64,000 nt of DNA from Neocallimastix lanati (nom. inval.) (GCA_016946835.1 JACVTC010000067.1:1-64000), one strand, 5' to 3'; positions 1 to 11,713 are shown, numbered from the stretch's first letter. Made by a program: numbers and translations. The notes: generated from the sequence alone by a model not told the origin.

Positions 1-384
1 ATGTTAATAATAAAAATTCTTTCGAAATTAATCATCATGTTAAAGATATTAATGATTTCGTTATAATGGTGGTAACAAAAAAGATAATAAAAATTCTTTA
101 CAAAATAATTATTCTTTATTAACAAAATAAATGAAATTAATGATAAAAAGAATTATGAAAACAGTGTAATCAAAAATATTGATATTTCTATTGAAAATAC
201 TGTTAAGAATTTTAAAAGTGTAAAGGAAATAACTATTCATGAAATTGCGGCGAAAGCACCAACAAAAATTAGAAATAAACTAAAGTTTTTATTATTAAAT
301 AATATAAATGTATTAGCACTTGATACAGATGATTTAGGTAAATCGAAATTACTAAGTCATAAAATAAAAATCATAAGTGGTCGA

Positions 385-3300
385 ATGCCAATTAAACAAA
401 GAATGTATCGAGTAGCAAATAAGAAGCAAATGAGTATACTAAGAGAAGAAATAAGTAAATTATTAAGAAATGGATTGATAGAACCTTCAAAATCATCATG
501 GTCGTTCCCAGTTATTCTCGTTCCTAAAAAGAATGGTAAATGGAGAATGGTAGTGGATTATAGAAAATTAAATGATATTACTATTAAAGACGCATATCCT
601 TTACCTTATATAGAAGAAATATTATTTTCTATAGGCAATAAAGTTAAGTACTTAACCACGCTTGACTTATTTTCTGGTTTCCATCAGATTCCTATGGAAA
701 AAGAAGACAGAGATAAAACTTGCTTTACAACAATGTTTGGAAATTATAATTACAAAGTTATGCCATTCGGACTTTGTAATGCTCCTGCAACTTTCCAACG
801 TGAAATGAACAGAATATTCTTGCCTTTAATTGGTAAATGTATGTTCATTTATATGGATGATTTAGTAATATTTTCTGATACCTTAGAACAACACATATTG
901 GATCTACAAAAAGTTTTTGATATTATTAAAGAAAATGGTCTAAAGGCTAATTTATCAAAATGCCATTTTATTAAACAAGAAGTTGAAGTATTAGGCCATA
1001 TTTTATCCACAGAAGGTATAAAGCCAGTACCCAAAAAGGTAGATGTAATATCCAAATGGGAATCACCTAAAAATATTACTCAATTAAGATCTTTCTTAGG
1101 TGCAATTGGATATTATAGAAAATTTATTAAAGATTTTGCTATAATTGCTCAACCATTATTTAAACTATTAAAGAAAAATATAAAATATATCTGGGATGAT
1201 ATAACTGAAGAAAGATTTAAAATTCTTAAGGAAAAACTTATTGAAGCTCCTATTCTTAAATATCCAGATTATGATAAACAATTTTTAATTAGAACGGATG
1301 CTTCATTAGATGGAATAGGTGGTGTATTAATGCAGAAAGATAAAGATAACATCGAACATCCAATTCAATACATTAGTAGATCTTTAAAACCTACTGAAAT
1401 AAATTATAGTATTACTGATTTAGAAGGCACAGCTGCTTATTATTGTTGTTTAAAATTTAAACCATATTTTAGTGGTAATAAATTTGATACTATTTTATAT
1501 ACTGATCATAAACCTTTAATAGGCTTATTTAATAATAAAGAACCAAATAATGCTCGTCAAGCTAGATGGGTTATAACTTTTAGTATGTTAAAAATTGTAG
1601 TTAAATATGAACAAGGAAAGAAAAATGTTATTGCTGATGCACTTTCTCGATTAATTCCTGACTCTAAAAATATTAATAAAGAAATTAAAAATAATACTTT
1701 GTTTATTCATTTGAATAATAATGAAAATATTAATTACGATTCTATTGAAAATATAAATAGAATGAATAATACAAATAAAAATGATTATCCTTTAAATAAT
1801 ATTTCTGAAGAAAATAATTACGTTAATTTTAATAAAAATAATTTAGATAATAATATAATTAATTCTTTAAATAAATTAAATAATAATAATAATAATAATA
1901 ATAATAATTATATTTTTAAAAATTTAAATAATAATTCCAGTGTTAATAGTTATTATGAAAAATTTAATAATAATAATAATAATAATGACAAAAATTTTTA
2001 TTTAGAAAATTTTAATAATAATTGTAATAATAGTAGTAACGATATTAAAAATTTTTCAAAGGAATTTTGTAACCTTAATCAAAATAATATTAAAAATTTT
2101 TCTGAAAAACTTAATTATAACAATATTAATAAAAATTGTATTAAAAATTTTTATGAAAATAATTTTGATAAAAATCCTTTAATTGATATTTCTGAAAATT
2201 CTTATAATAAAAATCTTAATATATGTAATTCTAAAATTAATGATAACTATAATGAAAATAATATTAATTTAAATAAAAGTAAAGATAATAATAATTTGGA
2301 AAATTATTATATTTTAAATAAAGATTCCATTGAAAATAATTTTAATGAAAATGAAATAATTTTTGTTACAACTAATGATGACAGTAATAATACTGAAGTT
2401 GAAGAATTAAATAATAGTATTGCTATTAAAGAATATTTGAAAAAGAAAATAATTATTATAGATAATATTAAATATTTTAAAGACGGAGAAAATATTCGTA
2501 AATTTGTCGAAAACAAAGAAGAGAAAATAGAACTATTATTAGCTGCGCATAGTGTTGGACATGAAGGCTATTATAAAACATACGATAGACTTAAAAGGAA
2601 ATATTATTGGGAAAACATGTCCAAAGATGTAGAATTACTTGTTAAAACTTGCCATGATTGTCAAATGAACAGACCACAACCAATTAATAGAGGTACTGAA
2701 TCATTTGCTACTAAACCAGGTTTACCCTTTACTCGAGTTGGTTTAGACATTATAGGACCCTTACCTATCACTAAATCAAATAATAAATACATAATTGTTT
2801 TAGTTGATTATTTTACAAAATGGGTAGAAGCCGAACCATTTCCTACAATTGAATCTAAAGACGTTATTAAGTTTCTTACTAATGTATTTTCTCGACATGG
2901 CATTCCTGAAATTTTAATCACTGATAATGGTCCGCAATTTACTTCCAATGCTACAAAAGGATTTTTAGATTTATATAATGTTTATGTTCATTACATCAGT
3001 ACTTACCATCCTGAAAGTAATGGCCAAGTTGAAAATAGAAATAGAGAAATTATAAAATATATTAGACTACTTGGAGGAACAGAAAAGAATTGGGATGAAA
3101 TTCTTCCAGTTGCTTTATGGGCCTTAAGAACTTGCAAAAGTGAAGTTACAAAATTTTCTAGTTTTGAACTCTTATATGGTAGAACTGATCTACAACCATT
3201 CGAATTAACAATTGCATATAATGATAGAAATATAAATGAAACCTTTGATGAATATTTAATTAGAAAATTTACAACTCATCATAAATGGATTATGGAAGCC

Positions 3301-3591
3301 ACTGCTAATATTGATAATGCTAATAAATTATGGGAAAATAGAAGAAAACAACAAAAATCTATGAATACTGTTTTTGAACCAGGGGACTTAGTTTTAGTTA
3401 GAAATTTCTCAAGAAGAAAGTTAGACCCCTTTTACACTGGTCCTTTTAGAATTGTTCAAATGAATTATAATACCGCTTGTATTTGTGATATTTACACTGG
3501 TGAAATAGCTGACAGAAATGTACACCAGAAAAATCTTGTTCATTATTATACTTGGTATAATCAGACTTCAGGGGACGAAGTCTCATCTTAA
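385..3591 (+). CDS. Ty3/gypsy Pol polyprotein (RT-RNase H-integrase), 5' truncated
   Basis: This Pol polyprotein copies the element RNA to DNA and inserts it. The frame is open from about 109, with the first ATG at 385, so residue 1 is probably not the real N terminus and no protease is seen. RT has the YMDD box near residue 156 and an upstream 'VPKKNGKWRMVVDYRKLN' block. RNase H follows (TDASLDGIGG, TDHKPL, ending DALSRL near 425). Next come about 250 asparagine-rich residues encoded by AAT/AAC runs. The integrase has an HHCC zinc finger (HSVGHEG ... CHDC, about 722-760) and a D,D,E core (GLDIIGPLP, TDNGPQFTS, HPESNGQVENRN). The C terminus has a GPF-type motif and no chromodomain. The body of the frame is intact, but loss of gag and PR makes it non-autonomous here. 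Confidence 0.9.
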   Translation: MPIKQRMYRVANKKQMSILREEISKLLRNGLIEPSKSSWSFPVILVPKKNGKWRMVVDYRKLNDITIKDAYPLPYIEEILFSIGNKVKYLTTLDLFSGFHQIPMEKEDRDKTCFTTMFGNYNYKVMPFGLCNAPATFQREMNRIFLPLIGKCMFIYMDDLVIFSDTLEQHILDLQKVFDIIKENGLKANLSKCHFIKQEVEVLGHILSTEGIKPVPKKVDVISKWESPKNITQLRSFLGAIGYYRKFIKDFAIIAQPLFKLLKKNIKYIWDDITEERFKILKEKLIEAPILKYPDYDKQFLIRTDASLDGIGGVLMQKDKDNIEHPIQYISRSLKPTEINYSITDLEGTAAYYCCLKFKPYFSGNKFDTILYTDHKPLIGLFNNKEPNNARQARWVITFSMLKIVVKYEQGKKNVIADALSRLIPDSKNINKEIKNNTLFIHLNNNENINYDSIENINRMNNTNKNDYPLNNISEENNYVNFNKNNLDNNIINSLNKLNNNNNNNNNNYIFKNLNNNSSVNSYYEKFNNNNNNNDKNFYLENFNNNCNNSSNDIKNFSKEFCNLNQNNIKNFSEKLNYNNINKNCIKNFYENNFDKNPLIDISENSYNKNLNICNSKINDNYNENNINLNKSKDNNNLENYYILNKDSIENNFNENEIIFVTTNDDSNNTEVEELNNSIAIKEYLKKKIIIIDNIKYFKDGENIRKFVENKEEKIELLLAAHSVGHEGYYKTYDRLKRKYYWENMSKDVELLVKTCHDCQMNRPQPINRGTESFATKPGLPFTRVGLDIIGPLPITKSNNKYIIVLVDYFTKWVEAEPFPTIESKDVIKFLTNVFSRHGIPEILITDNGPQFTSNATKGFLDLYNVYVHYISTYHPESNGQVENRNREIIKYIRLLGGTEKNWDEILPVALWALRTCKSEVTKFSSFELLYGRTDLQPFELTIAYNDRNINETFDEYLIRKFTTHHKWIMEATANIDNANKLWENRRKQQKSMNTVFEPGDLVLVRNFSRRKLDPFYTGPFRIVQMNYNTACICDIYTGEIADRNVHQKNLVHYYTWYNQTSGDEVSS

Positions 3592-3639
3592 GCGGGGAGA
3601 TTATGATACGGGGTGTCACTAAATACCTTGTATTTCCTA

Positions 3640-5000
3640 TTAAATACTCTTAATAATAATAAAATAAAATTATTATTAAATATTCTTATTAAAATCTTTT
3701 ATTAATATCAAATATAATAAAAATTATTATTAAATATTCTTATAAATTTCTTTTATTAATATTAAATATAATAAAAATTATTATTAAATATTCTTATAAA
3801 TTTCTTTTATTAATATTAAATATAATAAAAATTATTAAATATTCTAATAAAAATCTTTTATTAATATCAAATATAATAAAAATTATTATTAAATATTCTT
3901 ATTAAAATCTTTTATAATAAAAATTATTATTAAATATTCTTATATAATTCTTTTATTAATATTAAATATAATAAAAATTATTATTAAATATTCTTATTAA
4001 AATCTTTTATAATAAAAATTATTATTAAATATTCTTATAAAATTCTTTTATTAATATTAAATATAATAAAAATTATTATTAAATATTCTTATTAAAATCT
4101 TTTATTAATATCAAATATAATAAAAATTATTAAATATTCTAATAAAAATCTTTTATTAATATTAAATATAATAAAAATTATTATTAAATATTCTTATTAA
4201 AATCTTTTATAATAAAAATTATTATTAAATATTCTTATAAAATTCTTTTATTAATATTAAATATAATAAAAATTATTATTAAATATTCTTATTAAAATCT
4301 TTTATTAATATCAAATATAATAAAAATTATTAAATATTCTAATAAAAATCTATTATTAATATTAAATATAATAAAAATTATTATTAAATATTCTTATTAA
4401 AATCTTTTATAATAAAAATTATTATTAAATATTCTTATAAAATTCTTTTATTAATATTAAATATAATAAAAATTATTATTAAATATTCTTATTAAAATCT
4501 TTTATTAATATCAAATATAATAAAAATTATTAAATATTCTAATAAAAATCTTTTATTAATATTAAATATAATAAAAATTATTATTAAATATTCTTATTAA
4601 AATCTTTTATAATAAAAATTATTATTAAATATTCTTATAAAATTCTTTTATTAATATCAAATCTAATAAAAATTATTATTAAATATTCTTATTAAAATCT
4701 TTTATTAATATCAAATATGATAAAAATTATTATTAAATATTCTTATAAATTTCTTTTATTAATATCAAATATAATAAAAATTATTATTAAATATTCTTAT
4801 TAAAATCTTTTATAATAAAAATTATTATTAAATATTCTTATAAAATTCTTTTATTAATATTAAATATAATAAAAATTATTATTAAATATTCTTATTAAAA
4901 TCTTTTATTAATATCAAATCTAATAAAAATAATTATTAAATATTTTATTAATATTAAATATAATAAAAATTATTACTAAATATTCTTATTAAAAATTATA
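3640..5000. repeat. AT-rich tandem array inside LTR-A
   Basis: About 20 degenerate copies of a unit close to 58 bp are present, each of the form TAATAAAAATTATTATTAAA followed by TATTCTTAT, AAATCTTTTATTAATAT and ATCAAATA variants. The solo LTR-A copies have fewer units, so this array explains the LTR length differences (about 2057, 1405 and 1041 bp). Confidence 0.85.
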
Positions 5001-5269
5001 TAATATTTAAATCATTACTAATTCTTATTTTTATATTAAGAATAATAAAAACCTATTTCAATAAATATTTGATGTAAAATACAGAATTATAAGTTTCTGT
5101 ATAATATTTTCTAAAACCTTTGAAATAAACTAAAAATAAAACAAAATTAAAAATAAATTAAATCTTTATTAAAATAAAAATGAACTAAAATACAGAAGAA
5201 TTCCAATAATAAAAATGATCTAAAATACAGAAAATATCAATTCTGTATAATTTTCTCTCTGAATAACAA

Positions 5270-5309
5270 TATCATGAAGAAGCTACCGCCTGGAATGCCC
5301 TTCGTGATA
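5270..5309 (+). promoter_or_regulatory. Conserved GC-rich hairpin in LTR-A
   Basis: The arms TATCATGAAG and CTTCGTGATA enclose a 20-nt GC-rich loop (AGCTACCGCC...). The same hairpin recurs at 15028-15067 and 23233-23272 in the other LTR-A copies, although the surrounding LTR is almost pure A/T. The function (R-region, packaging or polyadenylation structure) is unknown. Confidence 0.6.
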
Positions 5310-5660
5310 CAAGCTCCAAATTAATTTTTTTATATTTTTATTTAATAAATGTTATTTTTTTTTTTTTAAAAAATAATTTAAAATAATAGTTAAAAATTAA
5401 AATAAAATAGTTATAATAGTTTTTTTTTTTATAAAGAATATATTAATAATAAATAAAATGTATTAAAATAAAAGTATAAAAAGAAGAATAAATTTCTTTC
5501 TTTTTAATACTTGGAACAAATAATTTTAATTTTAAATTTAAATAAAGAATATTTTAAAATTTAATTTTTTTTCTTGTTTCCAAATTTATTTTTATAGTTA
5601 TGTGTTAATATTTATTTTTTTGTTTTGAATATCTTAGTGTTTCAACCCCAGCCCGTATCA

Positions 5661-5677
5661 CTGAAGATTTCGTTACA
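5661..5677 (+). other. Primer-binding-site-like word after LTR-A
   Basis: CTGAAGATTTCGTTACA follows the LTR terminal CA directly. The same 17 bases also follow the end of an unrelated LTR (element 2; now at 13520-13536 beside a solo LTR). Conservation immediately after two different LTRs suggests a minus-strand primer site. It does not start with TGG, so it is not complementary to a tRNA 3' CCA end; an internal tRNA fragment or another RNA primer is possible. Confidence 0.55.
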
Positions 5678-6953
5678 TGTGTAAAATAAAATAATAGCTT
5701 AGGTCGGCGAGGACAGACTATAATTTATTTTACACTATTTTATTATATCAACACTATAATTAATTATTAACTAAAACACTAAAACTAAAAAACTAATTTA
5801 ATTTTTTGTTTTATAAAAAAAATCCTTTTATTAATATTTCTTATTTGTTGAATTTAACTATTCTAAAATCAACAATCACTTAACTGGGTACCGTAGGGTC
5901 CTTTACCGGAAAGCCTACTAGCAGTTAAGATTTTAAAATAAAATTTAAAATAAAACTTGTTTTATAAAAGATAACTATTCTAATAATAGTTATAATACTA
6001 ATTAATAAAATATAAAATTTGTACTATCTATCTTATTTATAATATTTCCTATACTATTCTATTTTCTAACTAAACTATACTAATCTATACTATTTTCCAA
6101 CTATCGTTCAATAGTTGAAAATTAACTCTTTTTATACTTTTTGAAAATTAAAATTTAAATTGAATAGATTGTAATAAACTAACTAAAATATTATTATATA
6201 TTTGTAATTACATTTAATAATAAATTACATGAATTTTTATGAGTTATTTTAATATAAAAACTATTTAAAACTATCTAATATTTCTAAAATAAATAAACAA
6301 AACGGCAAGTTTTTGTAAACAAACGGAAAAGGCAATTTTTCTTTGATTATTTTAATTTAACTAATTTATGACTAATTATTTTTAATTTACAAGTTTCATG
6401 ACTAATTATTTTTAATTTACAAAGTTTCATGATTCAAAGTGAGTAATAATGATGTAAATTCTCCAAATAATTTAGTCATACATTTTTGAGAAAATTAATT
6501 AAATTAATAATTTGGAATACATTTAAATTTATATTAAAAATTTGGAAAACATTTTTATCCACAATAATTTACATTACATTACATTTAAATATGTATTCAA
6601 ATTATTAAATATTTTACAACATGGTCCGCCTCCAGGATTCGGATACCAGACGAATCTAACAGTTAGGCATAACTTATACTAAAATTAAGCAAACTAAACT
6701 AAACTAAACTAAATTAAACTAAACTAAACTAAAATAAAATAAAATAAAAATAATAATTAACCATTTTATAGTACGAACTTTTTTGAATAAAATTACATGA
6801 TATTAATAAAGTTACATGAATATAATATATAATAAGAATACATGAATATTAATAATATTTAATAATATAAAATAATATATAGTAATATTGATATTAATAA
6901 ATTAATATAAGTTTGATATTAATAAAGTAAAGATTCATTTTCAAGTTTTAATT
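5678..6953. other. Non-coding stretch with three isolated GC-rich hairpin islands
   Basis: No gene is visible. Three GC-richer islands stand out. The first has perfect 12-bp arms GTGTAAAATAAA (5679-5690) and TTTATTTTACAC (5724-5735). The second has arms CTTAACTG (5879-5886) and CAGTTAAG (5922-5929) with an inner GTAGG/CCTAC stem. The third has GATTCG (6636-6641) and CGAATC (6651-6656). Islands 1 and 2 could be the structured leader of an LTR-A element following the primer site. An ACTAA/AAACT-type pentamer repeat runs at about 6675-6755. Confidence 0.5.
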
Positions 6954-8432
6954 TTAGTTATTTTTGTTAAATTCTTTTAAGAGTTTAGGGCAATTTAAAT
7001 TTTCTTCGGGTTCCCAAGATGCTTCAGATAAAGGATAACCTTTCCATTTAATAAGATATTGGGTTTTGCCATAATGTTTTCTTTTATCAAGAATTTTTTC
7101 AACTTCGTATTCTTCTTCATTGTCAATAATTATCGGTGGTGGTGGTTCTTTCTTTCGTCCAAAGTGATCTTCATAAAATGGTTCAAGTTCAGAAACATGT
7201 ATTACAGGATGGATTCTGATTTCTTTTGGTAAGTCTAACTTATATGAAACGGGAGAAATTTTCTTAATGATTTTATATGGACCAAGTTTTCTGGGTTTAA
7301 GTTTTTTATTTCCATTATGAATTATAAGTGAACTATTAATCCACACTTTATCACCAGGTTCAAAATTTGGAGCTTCAATACGATGTTTGTTTGCAAATTC
7401 TTCTTGCTTTTTTCTTGCTTGTTGTAAATTTCCATTAAGTGTTTTAAATAATTCTGAAAGGTCTTTTGTAAATTCATCAGCTCTAGGAACATCTGTACTG
7501 TTTGGAATTGATGGTGAATATCTTGGATTATATCCATAGTTTGCATAAAAAGGTGAGTGCTTAATTGATTCTTGAATTGAATTATTATAACTGAATTCTG
7601 CTAGGAATAAAAAATTATACCAATCAGAACCTTTAAAGTTTGAATAACATCTTAAGTATTGTTCAATAACGGAGTTCACCCTCTCCGTTAAACCATTGGT
7701 TTGGTGATGGAAGGGAGAAGCAAGTTTTGTTGTAATATTGAAGGATTTACAAATAGCTGACCAAAATTTTGAAGTGAATTGAGTATCTTTATCGGAAAAA
7801 AAATCGGAGGGTGGTTTATGAATACGGAAGAGATCATTTATGGCTTTCTTGGGAACAAATAAAACAGAAGCAGCAGCTGGAGATTTAGATTTACTAATAA
7901 ATTTTTTGTCTTCATTTTCTTTAATATATTTCTTTGAAGCTAGAGATTCTTTTTCAGTTAAGGGGTAGATTGGATCATAATGAAGTTTTTCATTTTGTTT
8001 GGGTTTAATCTCGCTATCAAAAGGACAATAAGGAGGTGATTGAATAGTGTATATTTCACTGAAAGTGTCTATAAATGGAAGTAATTTTTTTGGTAATGAT
8101 TTGCTTATTTTATTATTGATTTCTTCATTTTCATTTTTGTCATTTTGTTTAGTAGTATTTAAAGGAACATAAGAGGTAAAGGAGTTAGGGATGATTAAAC
8201 AATTTTCAACGCAATAATTGGAATTAAATCTTAAGACTTTATTTTTGAAGTCAATATCAGGATTGTGAGTAGAAATCCATTCGAAACCTAAAATAGCACA
8301 ATAAGAAGGAAGGTCAACCACATAGAATTGAGTATTACATTTATGGTTATTATAAGTGATGGAAATAGGAAGAGTTTTACCAAGAATAGTTTGCTTTCCA
8401 CCGATGCCAGATACATTAGGGAAATTAGTTTT
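6954..8432 (-). pseudogene. Chromodomain gypsy (chromovirus) remnant, RT/RNase H deleted in frame
   Basis: The frame stays open from about 8432 down to the stop at 6954 (first ATG at 8321). It starts inside a retropepsin-like domain ([16 protein letters not shown]) and runs into the first RT residues ([15 protein letters not shown]). It then jumps directly into the integrase core ([28 protein letters not shown]). The RT catalytic box, RNase H and the integrase zinc finger are missing, yet the reading frame is kept. The C terminus has a GPYKII motif, [12 protein letters not shown] and a chromodomain ([37 protein letters not shown]). The 5' end is cut at about 8432 where element 2 starts head to head. 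Known chromoviruses use the chromodomain to target heterochromatin; this copy cannot transpose on its own. Confidence 0.85.
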
Positions 8433-11400
8433 GGACTTAAATTAGAAAAGAATAATACTAAAATTTCAGGTGCAATGGATAATATGTGTGCTACTACAAT
8501 AATAACGAACAATATAGATCATACATATAAAAGTAAACATCATGAACCACAAGAAGATGATATTGCTATGGTTGATGTAATAGTAGATGGAGTTCGTGGT
8601 AAGGCTTTAATAGATTCATGTAGCAATTTAAGTATTATCACAAAGCAATTTTTAGATAAATTACCTTATCAGTATGAACCTATAGGAGTTAGTGCATGAC
8701 GAATACGTTTAGCAACGATGAATGATGATTACTCAGAAGATGTGTTAATCAAAGTTCCCGTAAAAATTAATGAACTAGAACTACTTGTTACGTGTAGAAT
8801 TATAGACAAGGAGGATCCATTCTATGATATATTAATCAACCTCAAAACTCAAATTGATAACCAGTTATTTATACATCCAATTAGATATAGTCTTTGTCGA
8901 TTTAATGATCAAGGTTTAATTGAAGAAATTGCACCTATTAATAATGAATATGATGACGAAGAAAAATTATTATGTGTAATCAAGGCATTGAATCACCAAG
9001 AAGCTAAGCAACAATTGAAAACGATTGAAGGATTACCACCAATAAAATATATATATGACACAGTTTTTCAAAGTACAATTAATTCAAATTATAGAGAAGC
9101 CATTACTAAATTACTTGAAGAATATATTGATATAATTGCAACTTCTTCTGAAGAATTAACACCTTCAGATTTATCACCACACAAAATTATTCTTAAGGAA
9201 GGAGTTAAACCTATTAAACAAAAATTTTATCGACTTAGTAAATTAAAAACAGATATCTTAAAAGAAGAATTAACCAAACTCATATATAAACGATTAATTG
9301 AACCTTCATGTTCAGAATGGTCATCACCAGTAGTACTTGTGCCTAAAAAGAACGGTAAATGGCGCCTGTGTATTGACTATAGGAAAGTAAATGAAGCAAC
9401 TAAGAAGGATTCTTATTCTTTACCAAATATTGAGGAAATTTTTGATAGCTTAGATGGAGCAAAAATCTTCTCAACATTAGATCTTTATTCCGGTTATCAT
9501 CAAATATTAATGGATGATGATAGTGTTGAAATCACTACCTTTACAACTAAGTTCGGAAACTACCAATTCAAGGTAATGCCCTTCGGTTTAACAGGTGCTC
9601 CAGCTACATTCCAAAGAGAAATGAACCGTACACTATTTCCCTTAATAGGAAAATGCGTCTATAACTTTATCGATGATATTTTAATCTACTCAAGAACTGA
9701 AGAAGAACACCTAGAACATCTTAAACAAGTCTTAGAAATATTCAAGGAACATAAGTTAAAAATCAATATCGAAAAGTGTTCTTTCATGCAAACTGAAGTA
9801 GAAGTACTTGGACATAAAGTATCCTCAGAAGGTTTAAGTCCATTGGAAAACAAAGTTGAAGCTATTAAAGAATGGAAGGCTCCCTCTAACATTCATGAAC
9901 TTCGATCATTTTTAGGAGCCATTGGATATTATAGAAATTTTATTAAGGACTTTGCAAAAGTTACTGCTCCTCTCTGCACTCTATTAAGAAAAGGTATTAA
10001 GTTTGAATGGAAAAAGGAACAAGAAGAAAGTTTTAAAATTCTTAAAGAAAGATTAATCAATGCCCCAATATTAAGATTTCCTAGATTTGATAGAGAATTT
10101 ATTATAAGAACAGATGCTTCCTATGATGGAATAGGCGGTGTGCTTTTACAAAAGGATGATGAAACTGGAAAGGAGCATCCGGTTCATTATATTAGTAGAA
10201 GTTTATCTAAATCGGAAAAGAATTATGGAATTACGGATCTAGAAGGTGCTGCTCTAATTTACTGTATTAATAAATTAAAATTTTATATTATGGGAAATCC
10301 TAAGCAAACTACAGTATATACAGATCATAGACCATTAATCGGATTACTTAAAAGTAAGGAACCACAAAATTCTCGTCATACTAGTTGGTGTTTGACTGTC
10401 AGTATGTTAGGAATTGATTTACGATATGAAACTGGAAAGAATAATGTTGTTGCAGATGCTTTATCAAGAATGAAAAATGAAAAAGAAAAAGTTGTCTTAA
10501 CAACACAAATTATCAAGGAACAAGATGAAAACCTGCTTTCAAGAACCATTAAGGAATTTATTGAAGAAAAATTTACGACAATTGATGGTGTGGACTACTT
10601 TGTTGATGGCAATAATTATAGAAAATTAGTTACAGATACAAAAGAAAAACTTCAATTAATTTTTCAAGCACACAGTATAGGACACGAAGGCTATTACAAG
10701 ACATACCAACGTTTGAAAAAGAGCTACTATTGGAACAATATGGTTAATGACATTTAGCGAATTATAGGTAAATGTGAAAAATGTCAATTAAATAAATCTC
10801 AACCATACCCTGAACCAACGGAAGATAAACCAACTGAAGTGGAAGGACCATTTACACACTTAGGATTGGACATTATAGGACCTCTAAGTAAAACCAGAAA
10901 TAATAATCAATATATAATCGTTGTGGTTGATTATTTTACTAAATGGGTTGAGGCAGAGCCCACTGAAAATGTTACTTCTCAGGATGTGATAAAATTTTTA
11001 ATTAATGTATTTGCTCGACACGGTGTACCTCAAATTATCACTACTGATAATGGAACACAATTTACATCAGATATGACAAAAATCTTCCTTGATTTATATG
11101 ATGTATATGTTAAATTTATCACTCCATATCATCCTGAAAGCAATGGTTTAGTTGAGAATCGTAATAAAGAAATTGGAAAATTATTACGATTACTAGAACA
11201 ACAACACAAAGAATGGGATGAAATTTTACCATCTGCACTTTGGGCTTTAAGAACTACTAAAAACTCAATCACCAACCATTCAAGTTTTGAATTAGTTTAT
11301 GGAAGGGAGGACCAACAACCTTTTGACATTGCTGCCAGACCAACTAAGGGTATAAATAAGTCTTCTGACGAAATTCTATTGGAATAATTTGTATCACACT

Positions 11401-11690
11401 ACCAATGGGTAATGGAGGCCGCGTCTAATATCAAAAATGCTTCGAAGTATTGGGCTACTAGGAGAGAAGAAAAGACCAGTATGAATCAAGCTAAAAGAAT
11501 AAAACCAGGTGATTTAGTACTAGTAAGAAACTTTAATCGAACTAAATTAGAACCTTACTTTGTTGGACCTATGAAAGTGGTAAAGAAACAATTCAATACA
11601 GTCACTTTAGCTGATCCTGCTACTAATATACAAATGAATCGTAATGTTCATTTGAAAAATATTGTCAAGTTTAACTCAGCTTCTACCTAG
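8433..11690 (+). pseudogene. Ty3/gypsy element 2 pol with three in-frame stops
   Basis: One reading frame runs through the whole region without any frameshift. It is broken by TGA at 8697-8699, TAG at 10755-10757 and TAA at 11385-11387. Domains in order are: a retropepsin-like segment with IDSCSN in place of D-S/T-G (about 8600); RT with VPKKNGKWRLCIDYRKVN and a FIDD box at about 9669; RNase H (TDASYDGIGG, TDHRPLIGLL, VADALSRM); an integrase zinc finger spanning the TAG; and an integrase core (LGLDIIGPL, TTDNGTQFTS, HPESNGLVENRN). The first stop sits where related copies read R, consistent with CGA to TGA. The 5' end is chimeric: upstream of about 8433 the bases are the antisense of the chromovirus remnant. 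A purine-rich tract (AGCGGGGGC, 11701) follows the stop. Confidence 0.88.
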
Positions 11691-11713
11691 CTTGAGTCTT
11701 AGCGGGGGCATCT

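Larger units (their letters stand above)
1..5660 (+). mobile_element. Ty3/gypsy element 1: 5'-truncated internal region plus LTR-A
   Basis: This is a gypsy-type LTR retrotransposon entering from the left edge. Its order is PR-end/RT/RNase H/integrase, a purine-rich tract (AGCGGGGAG at about 3593), then a long LTR (3604-5660). No gag is present, and the first 108 bases contain several stops in the pol frame, so the 5' part is either outside the window or decayed. The LTR is followed by a conserved 17-nt primer-site-like word and not by ordinary flank. The unit therefore reads internal-LTR-leader, as expected of a tandem or recombined copy. Confidence 0.85.
3604..5660 (+). repeat. LTR, family A (3' LTR of element 1)
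   Basis: The LTR begins TGATACGGG and ends CCCGTATCA, a perfect 9-bp terminal inverted repeat with canonical TG...CA. It is about 2.06 kb, made long by an AT-rich tandem array (about 3640-5000). Two solo copies, in reverse orientation at 14684-16088 and 22890-23930, share both ends and a conserved GC-rich hairpin, and differ mainly in array copy number. Confidence 0.92.

Noticed and set aside
8328-8432. Start of an apparent ORF leading into element 2
   Set aside because: These bases are the antisense of the chromovirus protease region, so the predicted N terminus is chimeric.
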